A stretch of 29,937 nucleotides of DNA. Source: Pseudomonadota bacterium. Its GTDB lineage: Bacteria; Pseudomonadota; Alphaproteobacteria; Caulobacterales; Caulobacteraceae. The stretch is taken from assembly GCA_023434265.1 (NCBI GenBank), contig JAEYTA010000037.1:1-29937 (forward strand), written 5' to 3'. The notes under the pieces are model-generated. The model was not told the origin of the DNA, did not search any database, and worked only from the letters and a program-made list of their open reading frames with translations. The position numbers and the translations under genes were made by a program. Shown piece by piece: positions 17,823-26,612 of the stretch (positions within the stretch are counted from its first letter, which is position 1; each line of letters starts with the position of its first letter).

Positions 17823-20063
17823 ATGCGCAATATCCTTCTCGCCTCCACCCTCCTTGTCGCCACCCTCACCCCGCTGGGCGCGGCCCTCTCCCAGGAGCCC
17901 GCCGTGCTGACGCCGGAGCGGGTGTTCTCCGAGCCGGCGCTCGCCGGGCCGGTGGCGCGGGGCGTCAGCCTGTCGCCGGACGGCGAACTGGTCGCCTTCC
18001 TGCGCTCGCGCGAGGACGACGTCGACGTCCTGGACCTGTGGGCCGCGCCGACGGGGGAGGGCGAGCCCTTCAAGCTGATCGACGCGCGGGCGCTGGTTCC
18101 GGACGCCGGCGAGCTGTCGGAGGCGGAGAAGGCGCGCCGGGAACGGATGCGCATCAGCCAGCGCGGCGTGGTCGAATATTCGTGGGACGAGCAGGGCCGC
18201 TACATCCTCGCGCCGCTGGAAGGCGACGTCTTCCTCGCCGAGCGGGAGGGCGGAGCGGTGCGCCGCCTGACCGAGACCGAGGCCGACGAGATAGACGCCA
18301 AGGTGTCGCCGCGCGGCAATTTCGTCTCTTTCGTGCGCGACCAGGACCTGGTGATCCATGACCTCGCCTCCAACCTCGAGACCGAGGTGACCACCGATGG
18401 GGACGGGCTGATCACCTGGGCCACGGCGGAGTTCATCGCCCAGGAGGAGATGGACCGCGACACCGGCTACTGGTGGAGCCCGGACGAGCGCTACATCGCC
18501 CTCCAGCGCACCGACGAGTCGACGGTCGACGTCATCCCGCGGCTGGACATCACCGGCGGCGGGGCGACGACGGTGGAGCAGCGCTATCCGCGCGCCGGCC
18601 GGCCCAATGCGGTGGTCGAGCTGTATGTGCACGACCGCGAGAGCGGGCGGCGGACCAAGGTCGACCTCGGCGAGAACACCGACATCTACCTGGCGCGCGT
18701 GAACTGGTCGGCGGACGGCCGGACGCTCTACGTGCAACGCCAGTCGCGCGACCAGAAGACGCTGGACCTGCTGGCCGTGGACCCGGCCACCGGCGCCAGC
18801 CGCACCATCCTGACCCAGCGCTCCGACGCCTGGGTGCCGCTGAGCCATGACTTCAAGGCGCTGGAGAGCGGGAACTTCATCTGGTCGTCGCAGGAGAGCG
18901 GCTGGAAGCACCTGTATCTCTACGACCGCGACGGCCGGCTGATCCGCCCGATCACCCGCGGCGACTATGCGGTGAAGAGCCTGAACGGGGTCAACCAGCA
19001 GACCGGCGAGGTGTTCTTCACCGCCTCCATGCGCGACGGCCGCGAGCTTCCCATCGAGCAGCAACTGTTCCGCGCCTCGCTGAACGACACGGTCGAGCCG
19101 ACGGCGGTGACGCCGGCGGGCGGCTGGTGGTCCGCCTCGATGAACAAGACCGGCACCGCCTTCGTCGGCAACTATTCCGACCTCGACACGCCGCCGCAGT
19201 CGGGCCTGTACCGGGCCGACGGGACCTTCGTGCGCTGGATCGAGGAGAACCGGCTGGATGCGGACCACCCGTACTTCCCGTTCGCCGGCCGTCGCGGCGA
19301 GACGACCTACGGCACGCTGGACAGCCATGGGGAGACGCTGGTCTGGCAGATGACCACCCCGCCGGGCTTCGATCCGTCGCGGACCTATCCGGTGGTCATG
19401 CAGGTGTACGGCGGCCCGTCGGGCGGCGGCGTGCGCCGGGCCTGGCAGTCGGAGAAGAATCAACTGTTGACGGAAGCCGGCTACATCGTCTTCCGGCTCG
19501 ACAACCGGGGCGAGGGCGACCGCTCGGCGGCGTTCAAGGAGGCCCTCCATCTGAAGATGGGGCAACCTGAGATCGAGGATCAGGTTCTGGGCGCGAACTA
19601 TCTGAGATCGCTGCCGTTCGTGGACGGCGACCGCATCGCCATGATGGGCTGGTCCTACGGCGGCTTCATGACCCTCATGGCCCTCACCGAACCGGAGATG
19701 GGGCTGGCCGCGGGCGCCGCCGGCGCGCCGCCGACCGAGTGGAGCCTGTACGACACCCACTACACCGAACGGTACATGTCGACGCCGGAGGCGAACGCCG
19801 AAGGCTACGCCGCCTCGGACGTGATCCCGCGCCTGCCCAACATGACGGGGCGGCTGCTGCTGATGCACGGCATGGCCGACGACAACGTCATCCTCGAGAA
19901 CTCGACGCGCGTGATCAACGCCCTGCAGGAGAACAGCCAGCCGTTCGAGCTGATGCTGTATCCGGGGCAGCGCCACGGGGTGCGGGGCAACGAGCGGCAG
20001 CTGCAGCAGTGGCGGACGTATCTCGACTTCCTTGACCGGACGATCGGGTCACGGGCGGACTAA
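17823..20063 (+). CDS. Exported dipeptidyl peptidase IV-like S9B serine peptidase
   Basis: A 746-residue protein with a signal peptide (MRNILLASTLLVATLTPLGAALSQ). The N-terminal beta-propeller has SLSPDG and WSPDERY blades and the QEEMDRDTGYWWSPD segment, whose Glu208/Glu209 pair corresponds to the substrate-amine-binding EE motif of DPP IV. The hydrolase domain holds Ser611 in GWSYGGFM, the Asp of HGMADDNV (686/687) and His718 in GQRHG, so it should be active. Such enzymes release N-terminal X-Pro or X-Ala dipeptides from peptides in the periplasm. I prefer the ATG at 17823 over an in-frame start 36 bases upstream because it begins the signal peptide. It is the second S9 peptidase of the window, from a different subfamily than the one at 6171-8606. 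The amidase gene follows 38 bases later. Confidence 0.94.
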   Translation: MRNILLASTLLVATLTPLGAALSQEPAVLTPERVFSEPALAGPVARGVSLSPDGELVAFLRSREDDVDVLDLWAAPTGEGEPFKLIDARALVPDAGELSEAEKARRERMRISQRGVVEYSWDEQGRYILAPLEGDVFLAEREGGAVRRLTETEADEIDAKVSPRGNFVSFVRDQDLVIHDLASNLETEVTTDGDGLITWATAEFIAQEEMDRDTGYWWSPDERYIALQRTDESTVDVIPRLDITGGGATTVEQRYPRAGRPNAVVELYVHDRESGRRTKVDLGENTDIYLARVNWSADGRTLYVQRQSRDQKTLDLLAVDPATGASRTILTQRSDAWVPLSHDFKALESGNFIWSSQESGWKHLYLYDRDGRLIRPITRGDYAVKSLNGVNQQTGEVFFTASMRDGRELPIEQQLFRASLNDTVEPTAVTPAGGWWSASMNKTGTAFVGNYSDLDTPPQSGLYRADGTFVRWIEENRLDADHPYFPFAGRRGETTYGTLDSHGETLVWQMTTPPGFDPSRTYPVVMQVYGGPSGGGVRRAWQSEKNQLLTEAGYIVFRLDNRGEGDRSAAFKEALHLKMGQPEIEDQVLGANYLRSLPFVDGDRIAMMGWSYGGFMTLMALTEPEMGLAAGAAGAPPTEWSLYDTHYTERYMSTPEANAEGYAASDVIPRLPNMTGRLLLMHGMADDNVILENSTRVINALQENSQPFELMLYPGQRHGVRGNERQLQQWRTYLDFLDRTIGSRAD

Positions 20064-20101
20064 GGATAGCTGTTCCCATCGAGGGCGGGGGAGAGACAGA
20101 G

Positions 20102-21714
20102 ATGACACGCGGACCTTGGGGCAGGCGCCTGTCCGGCGCAGGGGTCGTTCTGGCCGCAGTCTGGAGCATGCCCGCCGCGGCCCAGTCGCCGACCACGGCC
20201 GGGGACCCGAACTGCCGGCTGCTGGGCGAGATGCCGGCGGCGGAACAGGCGGCGATCCGGAACGACGCGGTCAGGGCCGGCCGGCCGATACCGGATGAGG
20301 CGGAGGTCGAGATCTGCCGCGAGGCAATCCCTCGCGGCACACCATTGGCGGAGGTGTTCGGCCCTCAGGACGCGCCGTACCGCAGCGTCATCCGATGGCT
20401 GCCCGGATCGGAGGTTCCGATTCGCGGCGGCGAGGAGGCGGCCTTGTACGGCATGCCCCTCCTTCTGAAGGACAACATCGAGACGGCAGACATGCCGACC
20501 ACGGCCGGCTCGCTTGCGCTGAGGGAGAACGCGCCCGGGCGGGATGCGCCGCTGGTGGTGCGGCTGCGTGACGCGGGCGCGGTCATCCTCGGCAAGACGA
20601 ACCTGTCCGAATGGGCCAACATCCGCTCGTCGGAGTCGATCAGCGGCTGGAGCGCGGTCGGAGGTCAGACGCTGAATCCCTACGACCCCGAGCGCACCCC
20701 GTGCGGCTCGTCCTCGGGCAGCGCGGTGGCGGTGGCCATCGGCCTGGCCCCCGTGGCGATCGGGACGGAGACGGACGGGTCGATCACCTGTCCGGCCTCG
20801 GTGAACGGCGTGGTCGGGTTCAAGCCCACGGTGGGGCTGGTCAGTCGGACGCATATCGTGCCGATCAGCCATTCGCAGGACACCGCCGGGCCGATGGCGA
20901 CCACGGTGGCGGACGCGGCGCGGGTGCTGACCGTGATCGCCGGCAGCGACCCGATGGACCCGGCCACGGCCGAAGCCGACGCGCGCAAGGTGGACTATGC
21001 GGCGGCGCTGGACGCCGACAGCCTGCGCGGGGCGCGGATCGGCGTGATGCGCTTCCTGCTGCCGTCCTATTCCGGGGAGACGCGGGCGGTGTTCGAGGCC
21101 TCCCTGCAGGCGATGCGCGACGCCGGGGCCGAGATCGTCGACATCACCGAGGCCCCCGCCGACTTCCGCCGCATAGGCGGCTGGGAGCTGACCGTGCTGC
21201 TGACCGAGCTGAAGCACGATCTGAACGCCTACCTCGCCTCGACCGACCCGGCGCAGGTGCGGACGCGGACCCTGGCCGACGTCATCGCCTTCAACGCCGC
21301 CGAGCCGCGCGAGACGGTGCTGTTCGGCCAGGACCTGTTCGAGCGGGCCGAGGCGACCGGGGGGCTGGACGATCCCGAGTACGTCGAGGCACGGGCGAAC
21401 TCGCTGCGCGCCGCCGGACCGGAGGGCATCGACCGGATGATGGCCGAGCACGGGGTGGTCGCCCTCGTCGCGCCGACCACCTCGCGGGCCTGGACCAACG
21501 ACCGCGAGGACGAGGACGACATGCAGGGCTCGGCCAGCTGGCGGCTGTGGCGGGCTATCCGCACCTGACCGTGCCGATGGGCTTCGACCGCGGCATGCCG
21601 GTGGGGATCAGCTTCCTCGGCGGCAAATGGGAGGACGCCCGGGTGCTGTCGCTGGGCCACGCCTTCGAGCGGGCCACGCAGGCGCGCCGCGCGCCGGGCG
21701 TCCCGATCGGCTAG
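20102..21714 (+). pseudogene. Exported amidase signature enzyme, split by a one-base frameshift
   Basis: The gene begins after GGGGAGAG with a signal peptide ending AAAQ (near residue 28). The amidase signature triad is intact: Lys123 in LLLKDNIE, the cis-Ser of GSSSGS (Ser205) and nucleophile Ser227 in TDGSI. The first frame ends early at 21568 (488 residues) with an unrelated tail SWRLWRAIRT. The expected family C-terminus, LAAVAGYPHLTVPMG...PVGISFLGG, continues in the neighbouring frame to 21714. Alignment of the two frames shows that one C is missing near 21538 (AGCTGGCG where AGCCTGGCG would restore frame). Repaired, the protein would be about 537 residues, normal for exported amidases. 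It is either a recent inactivating mutation or a sequencing error; the lost strands are part of the core fold, so the short form is probably not functional. Confidence 0.85.
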
Positions 21715-21746
21715 CAACCAAGGCCAAGCGGCGCCGTTGAGGCGAG

Positions 21747-22214
21747 ATGGAATCCTTCTTCATCCGTTTCGCCAACGGCACGGCACGGTTCGCGGGCAAG
21801 CCCTGGACCTTCCTCGCCTGCGTGGCGATCGTGGTCGGCTGGGCCCTGAGCGGTCCGGTGTTCGGCTACAGCGACAGCTGGCAGCTGTTCATCAACACGG
21901 GCACGACCATCGTCACCTTCCTGATGGTTTTCCTGATCCAGAACACCCAGAACCGGGACGGGGCGGCCATGCAGGCCAAGCTGGACGAACTGCTGCACGC
22001 GGTGAAGCGGGCCGACGAGCGATTCATCGGCATCGAGCACCTGCGCGACAGGGACCTCGATCACATCCTCGCCCAGGTCGAGGCGAGGGCGGCGCGGCTG
22101 CATGGCGACGACGCCCTGCCGGTGGTCGCCACGCGCGAGGAGGACGCGGCGTCGGAAGCCGCCGGGCTCGCGTCGCGGGGGCGTCGGCGGCGGAAGCGCG
22201 GCGACGCCGCATGA
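21747..22214 (+). CDS. Low-affinity iron permease family protein
   Basis: A 155-residue protein with two membrane segments (about residues 18-38 and 46-66). The stretch SDSWQLFINTGTTIVTF followed by MVFLIQNTQNRDGAAMQAKLDELL is diagnostic of the family named after yeast Fet4-type low-affinity iron permease (PF04120). Bacterial members are short, and iron transport has not been shown for most of them, so the function is uncertain. The C-terminal half is a charged helix (KRADERFIGIEHLRDRDLDHILAQVEARAARL) with a basic tail. The ATG has GAGGCGAG immediately upstream. Its stop overlaps the start of the SemiSWEET gene (ATGA), suggesting the pair is translated together. Confidence 0.87.
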   Translation: MESFFIRFANGTARFAGKPWTFLACVAIVVGWALSGPVFGYSDSWQLFINTGTTIVTFLMVFLIQNTQNRDGAAMQAKLDELLHAVKRADERFIGIEHLRDRDLDHILAQVEARAARLHGDDALPVVATREEDAASEAAGLASRGRRRRKRGDAA

Positions 22215-22495
22215 GCCTCGTCGCCAACGGGGTCGGGATCGCCGCGGCTCTTTGCTCGATCACCAGCTTCGCGCCCCAGATGATCAAGATCTGGAAGGAG
22301 CGCGACGCATCGGCGGTGTCGCTGAAGACCTATTCGCTGACCGTCACCTGCTTCGTGCTGTGGACGGCCTACGGGGTGATGACCGGCGCCTGGCCGATCA
22401 CCCTGGCCAACGCCTGCGCCCTGCTCATGGCCGCCGGGGTGCTGGCGATGAAGTGGCGGTTCAGCCGGGCGGACACCGGGCGGTCGAAGCGCTGA
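22211..22495 (+). CDS. SemiSWEET / PQ-loop sugar transporter-like protein
   Basis: A 94-residue protein with three predicted membrane helices, the size of a single triple-helix bundle. The PQ motif is in SFAPQMIKIWKERDASAVSLKTY, followed by TCFVLWTAYGVMTG with the conserved Trp-Thr-x-Tyr region; this is the usual layout of bacterial SemiSWEETs, which dimerise to carry sugars across the inner membrane. The substrate is not known here. The start overlaps the preceding stop by four bases. The C-terminus is short and basic (FSRADTGRSKR). It ends just before a hairpin that separates it from the convergent RTX protease gene. Confidence 0.92.
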   Translation: MSLVANGVGIAAALCSITSFAPQMIKIWKERDASAVSLKTYSLTVTCFVLWTAYGVMTGAWPITLANACALLMAAGVLAMKWRFSRADTGRSKR

Positions 22496-22496
22496 A

Positions 22497-22527
22497 CCCC
22501 GGCCGCCCGGAGCCGGGGCGGCCGGGG
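22497..22527. terminator. Hairpin between convergent genes, probable shared terminator
   Basis: A 12-bp perfect stem (CCCCGGCCGCCC with GGGCGGCCGGGG) and a short loop directly follow the SemiSWEET stop and precede the RTX protease stop by seven bases. There is no T tract on either strand, so termination rests on position and stem stability only. Confidence 0.6.
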
Positions 22528-22533
22528 CGGTGG

Positions 22534-25389
22534 TCACATCCAGTCGTGCAGGCCGTGATCCGACCCGCCGTCGACCTGGAGGAAGTCGTCGGGATCGAGG
22601 AACAGGTCGTCGCGATCCACCCATCGGAAGGACGGCGCCCGGTCGGGGAGGAGGACGCCGTCCTCGTCGAGAAGGGGCGGCAGCACGGGCGGCGCGCTGT
22701 CGGCGTCCTTGGGCAGCACGAAGTCGTCCTCCGGCAGGCCCGGGAAGATCTGGGGGCCCTCCGACTTCGCCGACAGGGTGGTCGAGGCGCCGGCGACCAG
22801 ATCGGCGATCAGCACGGTCTCGCCGTTTCCGAAGCGCACCCGCTCGATGCCGACCAAGTCGTCCGAGCCGTCGCGACCGCCGACGGAGTCGGTGATGCGA
22901 TAGCCGTCCGCCGTGGCGACGATCTGGTACTGGCCGCGCAGGCCGGACATGGCGGCGACGTCGTTCCCGCCGCCGCCGAAGATGGCGTCGTCCCCTCCAC
23001 CACCGCGGAAGGTGTCGTCACCCGCGCGGCCGATCAGGGTGTCGTCGCCGTCGCCCGCAACGATGCGGTTGGCCAGGCCATTGCCGATGCCCGTAGCTCC
23101 GTCCGACGCGCGCAGGATCAGGTTCTCCACGTGCGCCGCGGAGAGCTCGTAGTGGTCGAGGCCGGTCACGACGGTGTCGGTCCCTTCTCCGGCGCGCTCC
23201 ACGAGCCGGTCTCCCGCTTCCTCGACGATGTAGCGGTCGTCGCCCAGGCCGCCGACGAGCCGGTTGGACGGGCCCGCGCCGCCCGAGAGGATGTCGTCGC
23301 CCGCCTCGCCGAGGAGGAGGTCGACTCCGAGGCCGCCGGAGATGCGGTTGGCGCCCGCGTCGCCGATGATGCTGTCGGCGAAGGCCGAGCCGACAATGTT
23401 CTCGATGCCGGCCAGCAGGTCCACCGACCCCGAGCCGTCGTTCTGCGTCACGCCGCGGGCGAGGCGGACCGAGACGCCGCCGGCCGCTTCCGCATAGCTG
23501 GCCGTGTCGAGACCGGCGCCGCCGTCGAGGCTGTCACGGCCGCCGCCGCCGGAGAGGATGTTGTCGGCGTCGTTGCCGATCAGGACGTCGTCGCCGTCGC
23601 CGCTGCTGGCGCGCTCGATGGTCACGCCGTTGGCGATGGTGAAGCCGGTCCAGGCTCCGAGGGCGTAGGACATCCGTCCGCCGCCGCCTTCCTCGTAGCG
23701 CAGGGTGGCGGCGCGCAGGTCGATGGTGGCGTCGCGGGCGCCGGTGTAGCGGATCTCGTCCTCGCCGCCGCCGTCCCAGATCGTGGAGTAGTAGGCCCCG
23801 GCCTCGTTGACGTCGCCGATGACGTAGGTGTCGTCGCCGGTGGCCCATTCCTCGTTGACGCCGTACTTGTCCTGGAGGACGGCGATGTCCAGCGCGCTGA
23901 GGGTGCCGACCCAGCCGAAGTGGTCGACCTCGGTCCCGGTGATGCCGCCGGAGCGCGGACGCCCGTGGCCCTCGGGCGCGCCGCCGTTCTCCAGGCCCTC
24001 GTTCCACCCGTCGTTGTAGGACATGACCGTGTAGACCTGCTGGCTCAGGCCGAAGTCGCCGAATTGGCCGCCGATCGCGCCCTCGACCGGATCCTCGCTC
24101 GGTTCCGCGCCGCGCATGACGCTCGAGCGGCCGCCGTTGTCGTGCGGGTGGGCCATGCCGTGGCCGTGGCCGAGTTCGTGCAGCAGGGTCGGGAAGTAGA
24201 AGCCGCCGGGCCGGACACCCTCCTCGGTCCAGCGCACGTCGCCGCTGTTGACCTCCATCTGGCCTGCGTTCTGCTCACCGGGCGGGCTCATGCGGCCGAG
24301 CAGGCTGGCGCCGACCCCCGGCGTGCCTTCGTAGGTGATGACCTTGATGTCGGCTTCGTTGCGGTTGAAGACCCGCACGTATTCGATGTCCGCCACCTGC
24401 TCGTACAGACTGAAGGCGGTCTCGAAGGCCTCCATCTCCCAGTCCTGCATGCCTCGGGCGACGATGTTCTCGGTCAGGCCGGGATTGGTCGGGTCCTCGC
24501 TGACGAAGACGTCGCCGGTCTCGGCGAAGTAGTAGGTGATGACGTTCTTGCCAACGATGCCGTAGGCATTGTTGTCGATGGGCGTCTGGCCGTTGGCGAC
24601 GCCGTTGTCGGTGCGCGTGCCGTTGTCGCCATCCGGATTGCGCGAGGTGCGCACGAACTGGCTGCCCCAGTCGATCGAGTGCAGCGGGCTGTCGGGCCGA
24701 TAGAAGGGCACGTAGGCACCGGGCTGGGTGGCGTCGACGCTGGTGACGAAGACCTCGTAGTCGCCGACGAAGTCGCCCGTCGTGCCGTTGAGAGCGACCT
24801 CGTCCCAGGCGCGGGCGTTGACGTAGTAGGTGCCGGTGTTTTCCGCCGTATAGGTGAGGACGGCGTCGAGGCCGGACGGCGTGTTCGGCCCGCCGCCGTC
24901 GGCGGTGACGACCAGCTCGCCATCGGAATCGTAGAGCTCGATGTAGGCGTCAGCCAGGGGCACGCCGTTCGGGCCGCCGACGACGAGGAACATGGAGATG
25001 TCGTAGGTCTGGCCTTCGACCAGCTGGACCGCGAAGAAGTCCTGGTCGCCGATCATGTCGATGGCCGAGACGACGTGGTCGCCGTCCACCGTCAGGGTGG
25101 CGGTGGTCGAGGTGTCGTCGGCGATGACGTCGGTGGTGATAAGGGCGGCGGGCAGGACGTTCGGGCGCGGGCCGTCGCCGATGCCGTCCTGGTAGAACTC
25201 GGTCCAGCGCTTGCCGCACCCGCAGCCGCAGCCGAGGCTCATCGGCGTCGCGCCGTCGTCGGCGGAGAAGGCCAGCGGACTGGCGCCGCCATGCAGCGAG
25301 GAGACGAGGTCGAGCTCGGCGAAGGCGAGCGGCGAGACGAGCGCGTCACGCGGCGCGACCGCGGGAGCGGTCCCGTTGAAAGCAGCCAT
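22534..25389 (-). CDS. Large secreted RTX metalloprotease (M10 serralysin-like metzincin)
   Basis: A 951-residue protein with an excellent AGGAGGA site eight bases before the ATG and no classical signal peptide, fitting type I secretion. Order of parts: N-terminal segment with two SPLAF units and a Cys-Gly run at 54-59 (CGCGCG); a bacterial pre-peptidase (PPC)-like beta domain, about 77-215; the protease domain with HELGHGHGMAHPHD (His404, Glu405, His408, His414) and the Met-turn VMSYND (Met456); a serralysin-like YYSTIWDGGGEDEIRYTG stretch; RTX calcium-binding nonapeptides of type GGxGxDx between about 594 and 810; and an acidic Pro-rich tail. Type I transport genes are not in the window. 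It probably digests extracellular protein. The tail resembles that of the protein at the right edge. Confidence 0.94.
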   Translation of the reverse strand: MAAFNGTAPAVAPRDALVSPLAFAELDLVSSLHGGASPLAFSADDGATPMSLGCGCGCGKRWTEFYQDGIGDGPRPNVLPAALITTDVIADDTSTTATLTVDGDHVVSAIDMIGDQDFFAVQLVEGQTYDISMFLVVGGPNGVPLADAYIELYDSDGELVVTADGGGPNTPSGLDAVLTYTAENTGTYYVNARAWDEVALNGTTGDFVGDYEVFVTSVDATQPGAYVPFYRPDSPLHSIDWGSQFVRTSRNPDGDNGTRTDNGVANGQTPIDNNAYGIVGKNVITYYFAETGDVFVSEDPTNPGLTENIVARGMQDWEMEAFETAFSLYEQVADIEYVRVFNRNEADIKVITYEGTPGVGASLLGRMSPPGEQNAGQMEVNSGDVRWTEEGVRPGGFYFPTLLHELGHGHGMAHPHDNGGRSSVMRGAEPSEDPVEGAIGGQFGDFGLSQQVYTVMSYNDGWNEGLENGGAPEGHGRPRSGGITGTEVDHFGWVGTLSALDIAVLQDKYGVNEEWATGDDTYVIGDVNEAGAYYSTIWDGGGEDEIRYTGARDATIDLRAATLRYEEGGGGRMSYALGAWTGFTIANGVTIERASSGDGDDVLIGNDADNILSGGGGRDSLDGGAGLDTASYAEAAGGVSVRLARGVTQNDGSGSVDLLAGIENIVGSAFADSIIGDAGANRISGGLGVDLLLGEAGDDILSGGAGPSNRLVGGLGDDRYIVEEAGDRLVERAGEGTDTVVTGLDHYELSAAHVENLILRASDGATGIGNGLANRIVAGDGDDTLIGRAGDDTFRGGGGDDAIFGGGGNDVAAMSGLRGQYQIVATADGYRITDSVGGRDGSDDLVGIERVRFGNGETVLIADLVAGASTTLSAKSEGPQIFPGLPEDDFVLPKDADSAPPVLPPLLDEDGVLLPDRAPSFRWVDRDDLFLDPDDFLQVDGGSDHGLHDWM

Positions 25390-25502
25390 GATGGAAATCC
25401 TCCTGTCACACGCCGTGCGACGGTCCGCCGGCGTCTCCCTGCCAACCCAACGCGGGAGCGGCCGGGATTCATCCCGACTGCAGCGCGAGGGACGAGCGCG
25501 CC

Positions 25503-25544
25503 CTGGGAGGGGCGCCGCCGGCGGGGGGCGCCGCGCCCTCCCAG
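25503..25544. other. Long GC-rich hairpin in the divergent intergenic region
   Basis: CTGGGAGGG (25503-25511) and CCCTCCCAG (25536-25544) are perfect inverted copies, with further GCGCC/GGCGC pairing inside. It sits 114 bases upstream of the RTX protease start and about 107 bases upstream of the ROK kinase start, in a 261-base gap holding no gene. No T tract follows. It could be a regulatory site or a leader structure of the protease transcript; I see no proof for either. Confidence 0.5.
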
Positions 25545-25650
25545 ACGCATTTGACGACCACCGCTATCCGGCGGAGGCATTAACCATAGGCTCGGGGATT
25601 GGTTCCGGGGCCCGCTGGCGCCTGCCCGGGCGACGGGGCAGGGTGGAGCG

Positions 25651-26559
25651 ATGATCGAGACGAATCCCTCCCGGCTCGCGGCCGGCGTCGAATTGGGCGG
25701 CACCAAATGCGTGTGTCTGCTGGCGTCGGGGCCCGGCGAAATCGTCGACGAGGCGCGACTGCCGACCGGCGCCCCGGAGGAGACGCTGGCGGCGATCCGG
25801 GCGGTGCTGGAGCGCTGGCGGGCGGGGCCGGGCTTCGACGCCGTCGGCGTCGCCGGCTTCGGTCCGCTGGAGCTGGACCCGCGGTCGCCGGACTTCGGCC
25901 GGGTGACCGCGACACCCAAGCCGGGCTGGCGCGGGGCCGACCTGACGGCGCTCGGCCGGGGCATCGACGCGCCGCTGGCCGTCGACACCGACGTCAACGG
26001 CGCGGCGCTGGCGGAGGGGCGGTGGGGCGCCGCGCGGGGCCTGCGAAGCTACGCCTATGTCACCGTCGGAACGGGGATCGGCGTCGGCGCCGTGGTCGAC
26101 GGGCGCACGGTGCGCGGCCTGGGCCACATGGAGGCCGGACACCAGAAAGTGGGCCGCCTGCCTGGCGACGACTGGCCTGGGGTCTGTCCCTATCACGGCG
26201 ACTGCGTCGAGGGGCTGGCGTCCGGCCCGGCCATCGCGGCCCGCGCCGGCCGGCCCGGCGGCGAACTGCAACCGGACGACGCCGCCTGGGAGATGGCGAT
26301 CCACGCCCTCGCCGGGCTGATGCACAATCTGGCGCTGACCGTCTGCCCCGAGCGGATCCTGATCGGCGGCGGCGTCGCGGACGGACAGCCCTGGCTGTTT
26401 CCGCGGCTGCGCGCGGCGCTGGTCGACAGCCTGGGCGGCTATGCGACGGCCGACCGGATCGCGGCGGACGTCGACGCCTATGTGCAGCCGCCGGCGCTGG
26501 GCGCGCGGGCCGGGCCGCTGGGCGCGATCGCCCTGGCGCTGGAGGCGCGGGGGCGCTAG
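25651..26559 (+). CDS. ROK family sugar kinase, probable fructokinase
   Basis: A 302-residue protein. GVELGGTKC (residues 12-20) is the ATP phosphate-binding loop, VDTDVNGAALAEG holds the catalytic Asp114 and Asn116, and TVGTGIGVG is the second phosphate motif. The zinc site follows the fructokinase pattern, with His164 and then Cys179, His182 and Cys185 in CPYHGDC, rather than the CxCGxxGC form of glucokinases and NagC-like repressors. There is no N-terminal helix-turn-helix, so it is an enzyme, not a regulator. It should phosphorylate fructose (or mannose) in the cytoplasm. The dicarboxylate carrier gene follows 53 bases downstream on the same strand. A SemiSWEET and two mannosidases elsewhere in the window could supply sugars, but no operon link is seen. 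Confidence 0.88.
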   Translation: MIETNPSRLAAGVELGGTKCVCLLASGPGEIVDEARLPTGAPEETLAAIRAVLERWRAGPGFDAVGVAGFGPLELDPRSPDFGRVTATPKPGWRGADLTALGRGIDAPLAVDTDVNGAALAEGRWGAARGLRSYAYVTVGTGIGVGAVVDGRTVRGLGHMEAGHQKVGRLPGDDWPGVCPYHGDCVEGLASGPAIAARAGRPGGELQPDDAAWEMAIHALAGLMHNLALTVCPERILIGGGVADGQPWLFPRLRAALVDSLGGYATADRIAADVDAYVQPPALGARAGPLGAIALALEARGR

Positions 26560-26612
26560 CGACCCGCGCCGATTCCGCCCATGCTCGACGTCCAGCCGGA
26601 CGGGGGAGCGAG

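Noticed and set aside
21520..21560. Programmed ribosomal frameshifting in the amidase
   Set aside because: There is no slippery heptamer or clear downstream pseudoknot, and amidases are not known to use frameshifting. A lost base is simpler.
20611..21714. The second amidase frame as a separate gene
   Set aside because: Only its last 60 or so residues carry amidase motifs; the rest is a shadow of the first frame. It is the displaced C-terminus of the same gene.
22930..23610. Tandem DNA repeats or a CRISPR-like array within the RTX region
   Set aside because: The periodicity is at protein level (GGxGxDx nonapeptides); the DNA repeats are degenerate and have no spacer structure.
22102..25554. 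A 1150-codon plus-strand open frame opposite the RTX protease
   Set aside because: The RTX repeats, zinc site and ribosome site support only the minus-strand gene; the opposite frame is low complexity with no motif.
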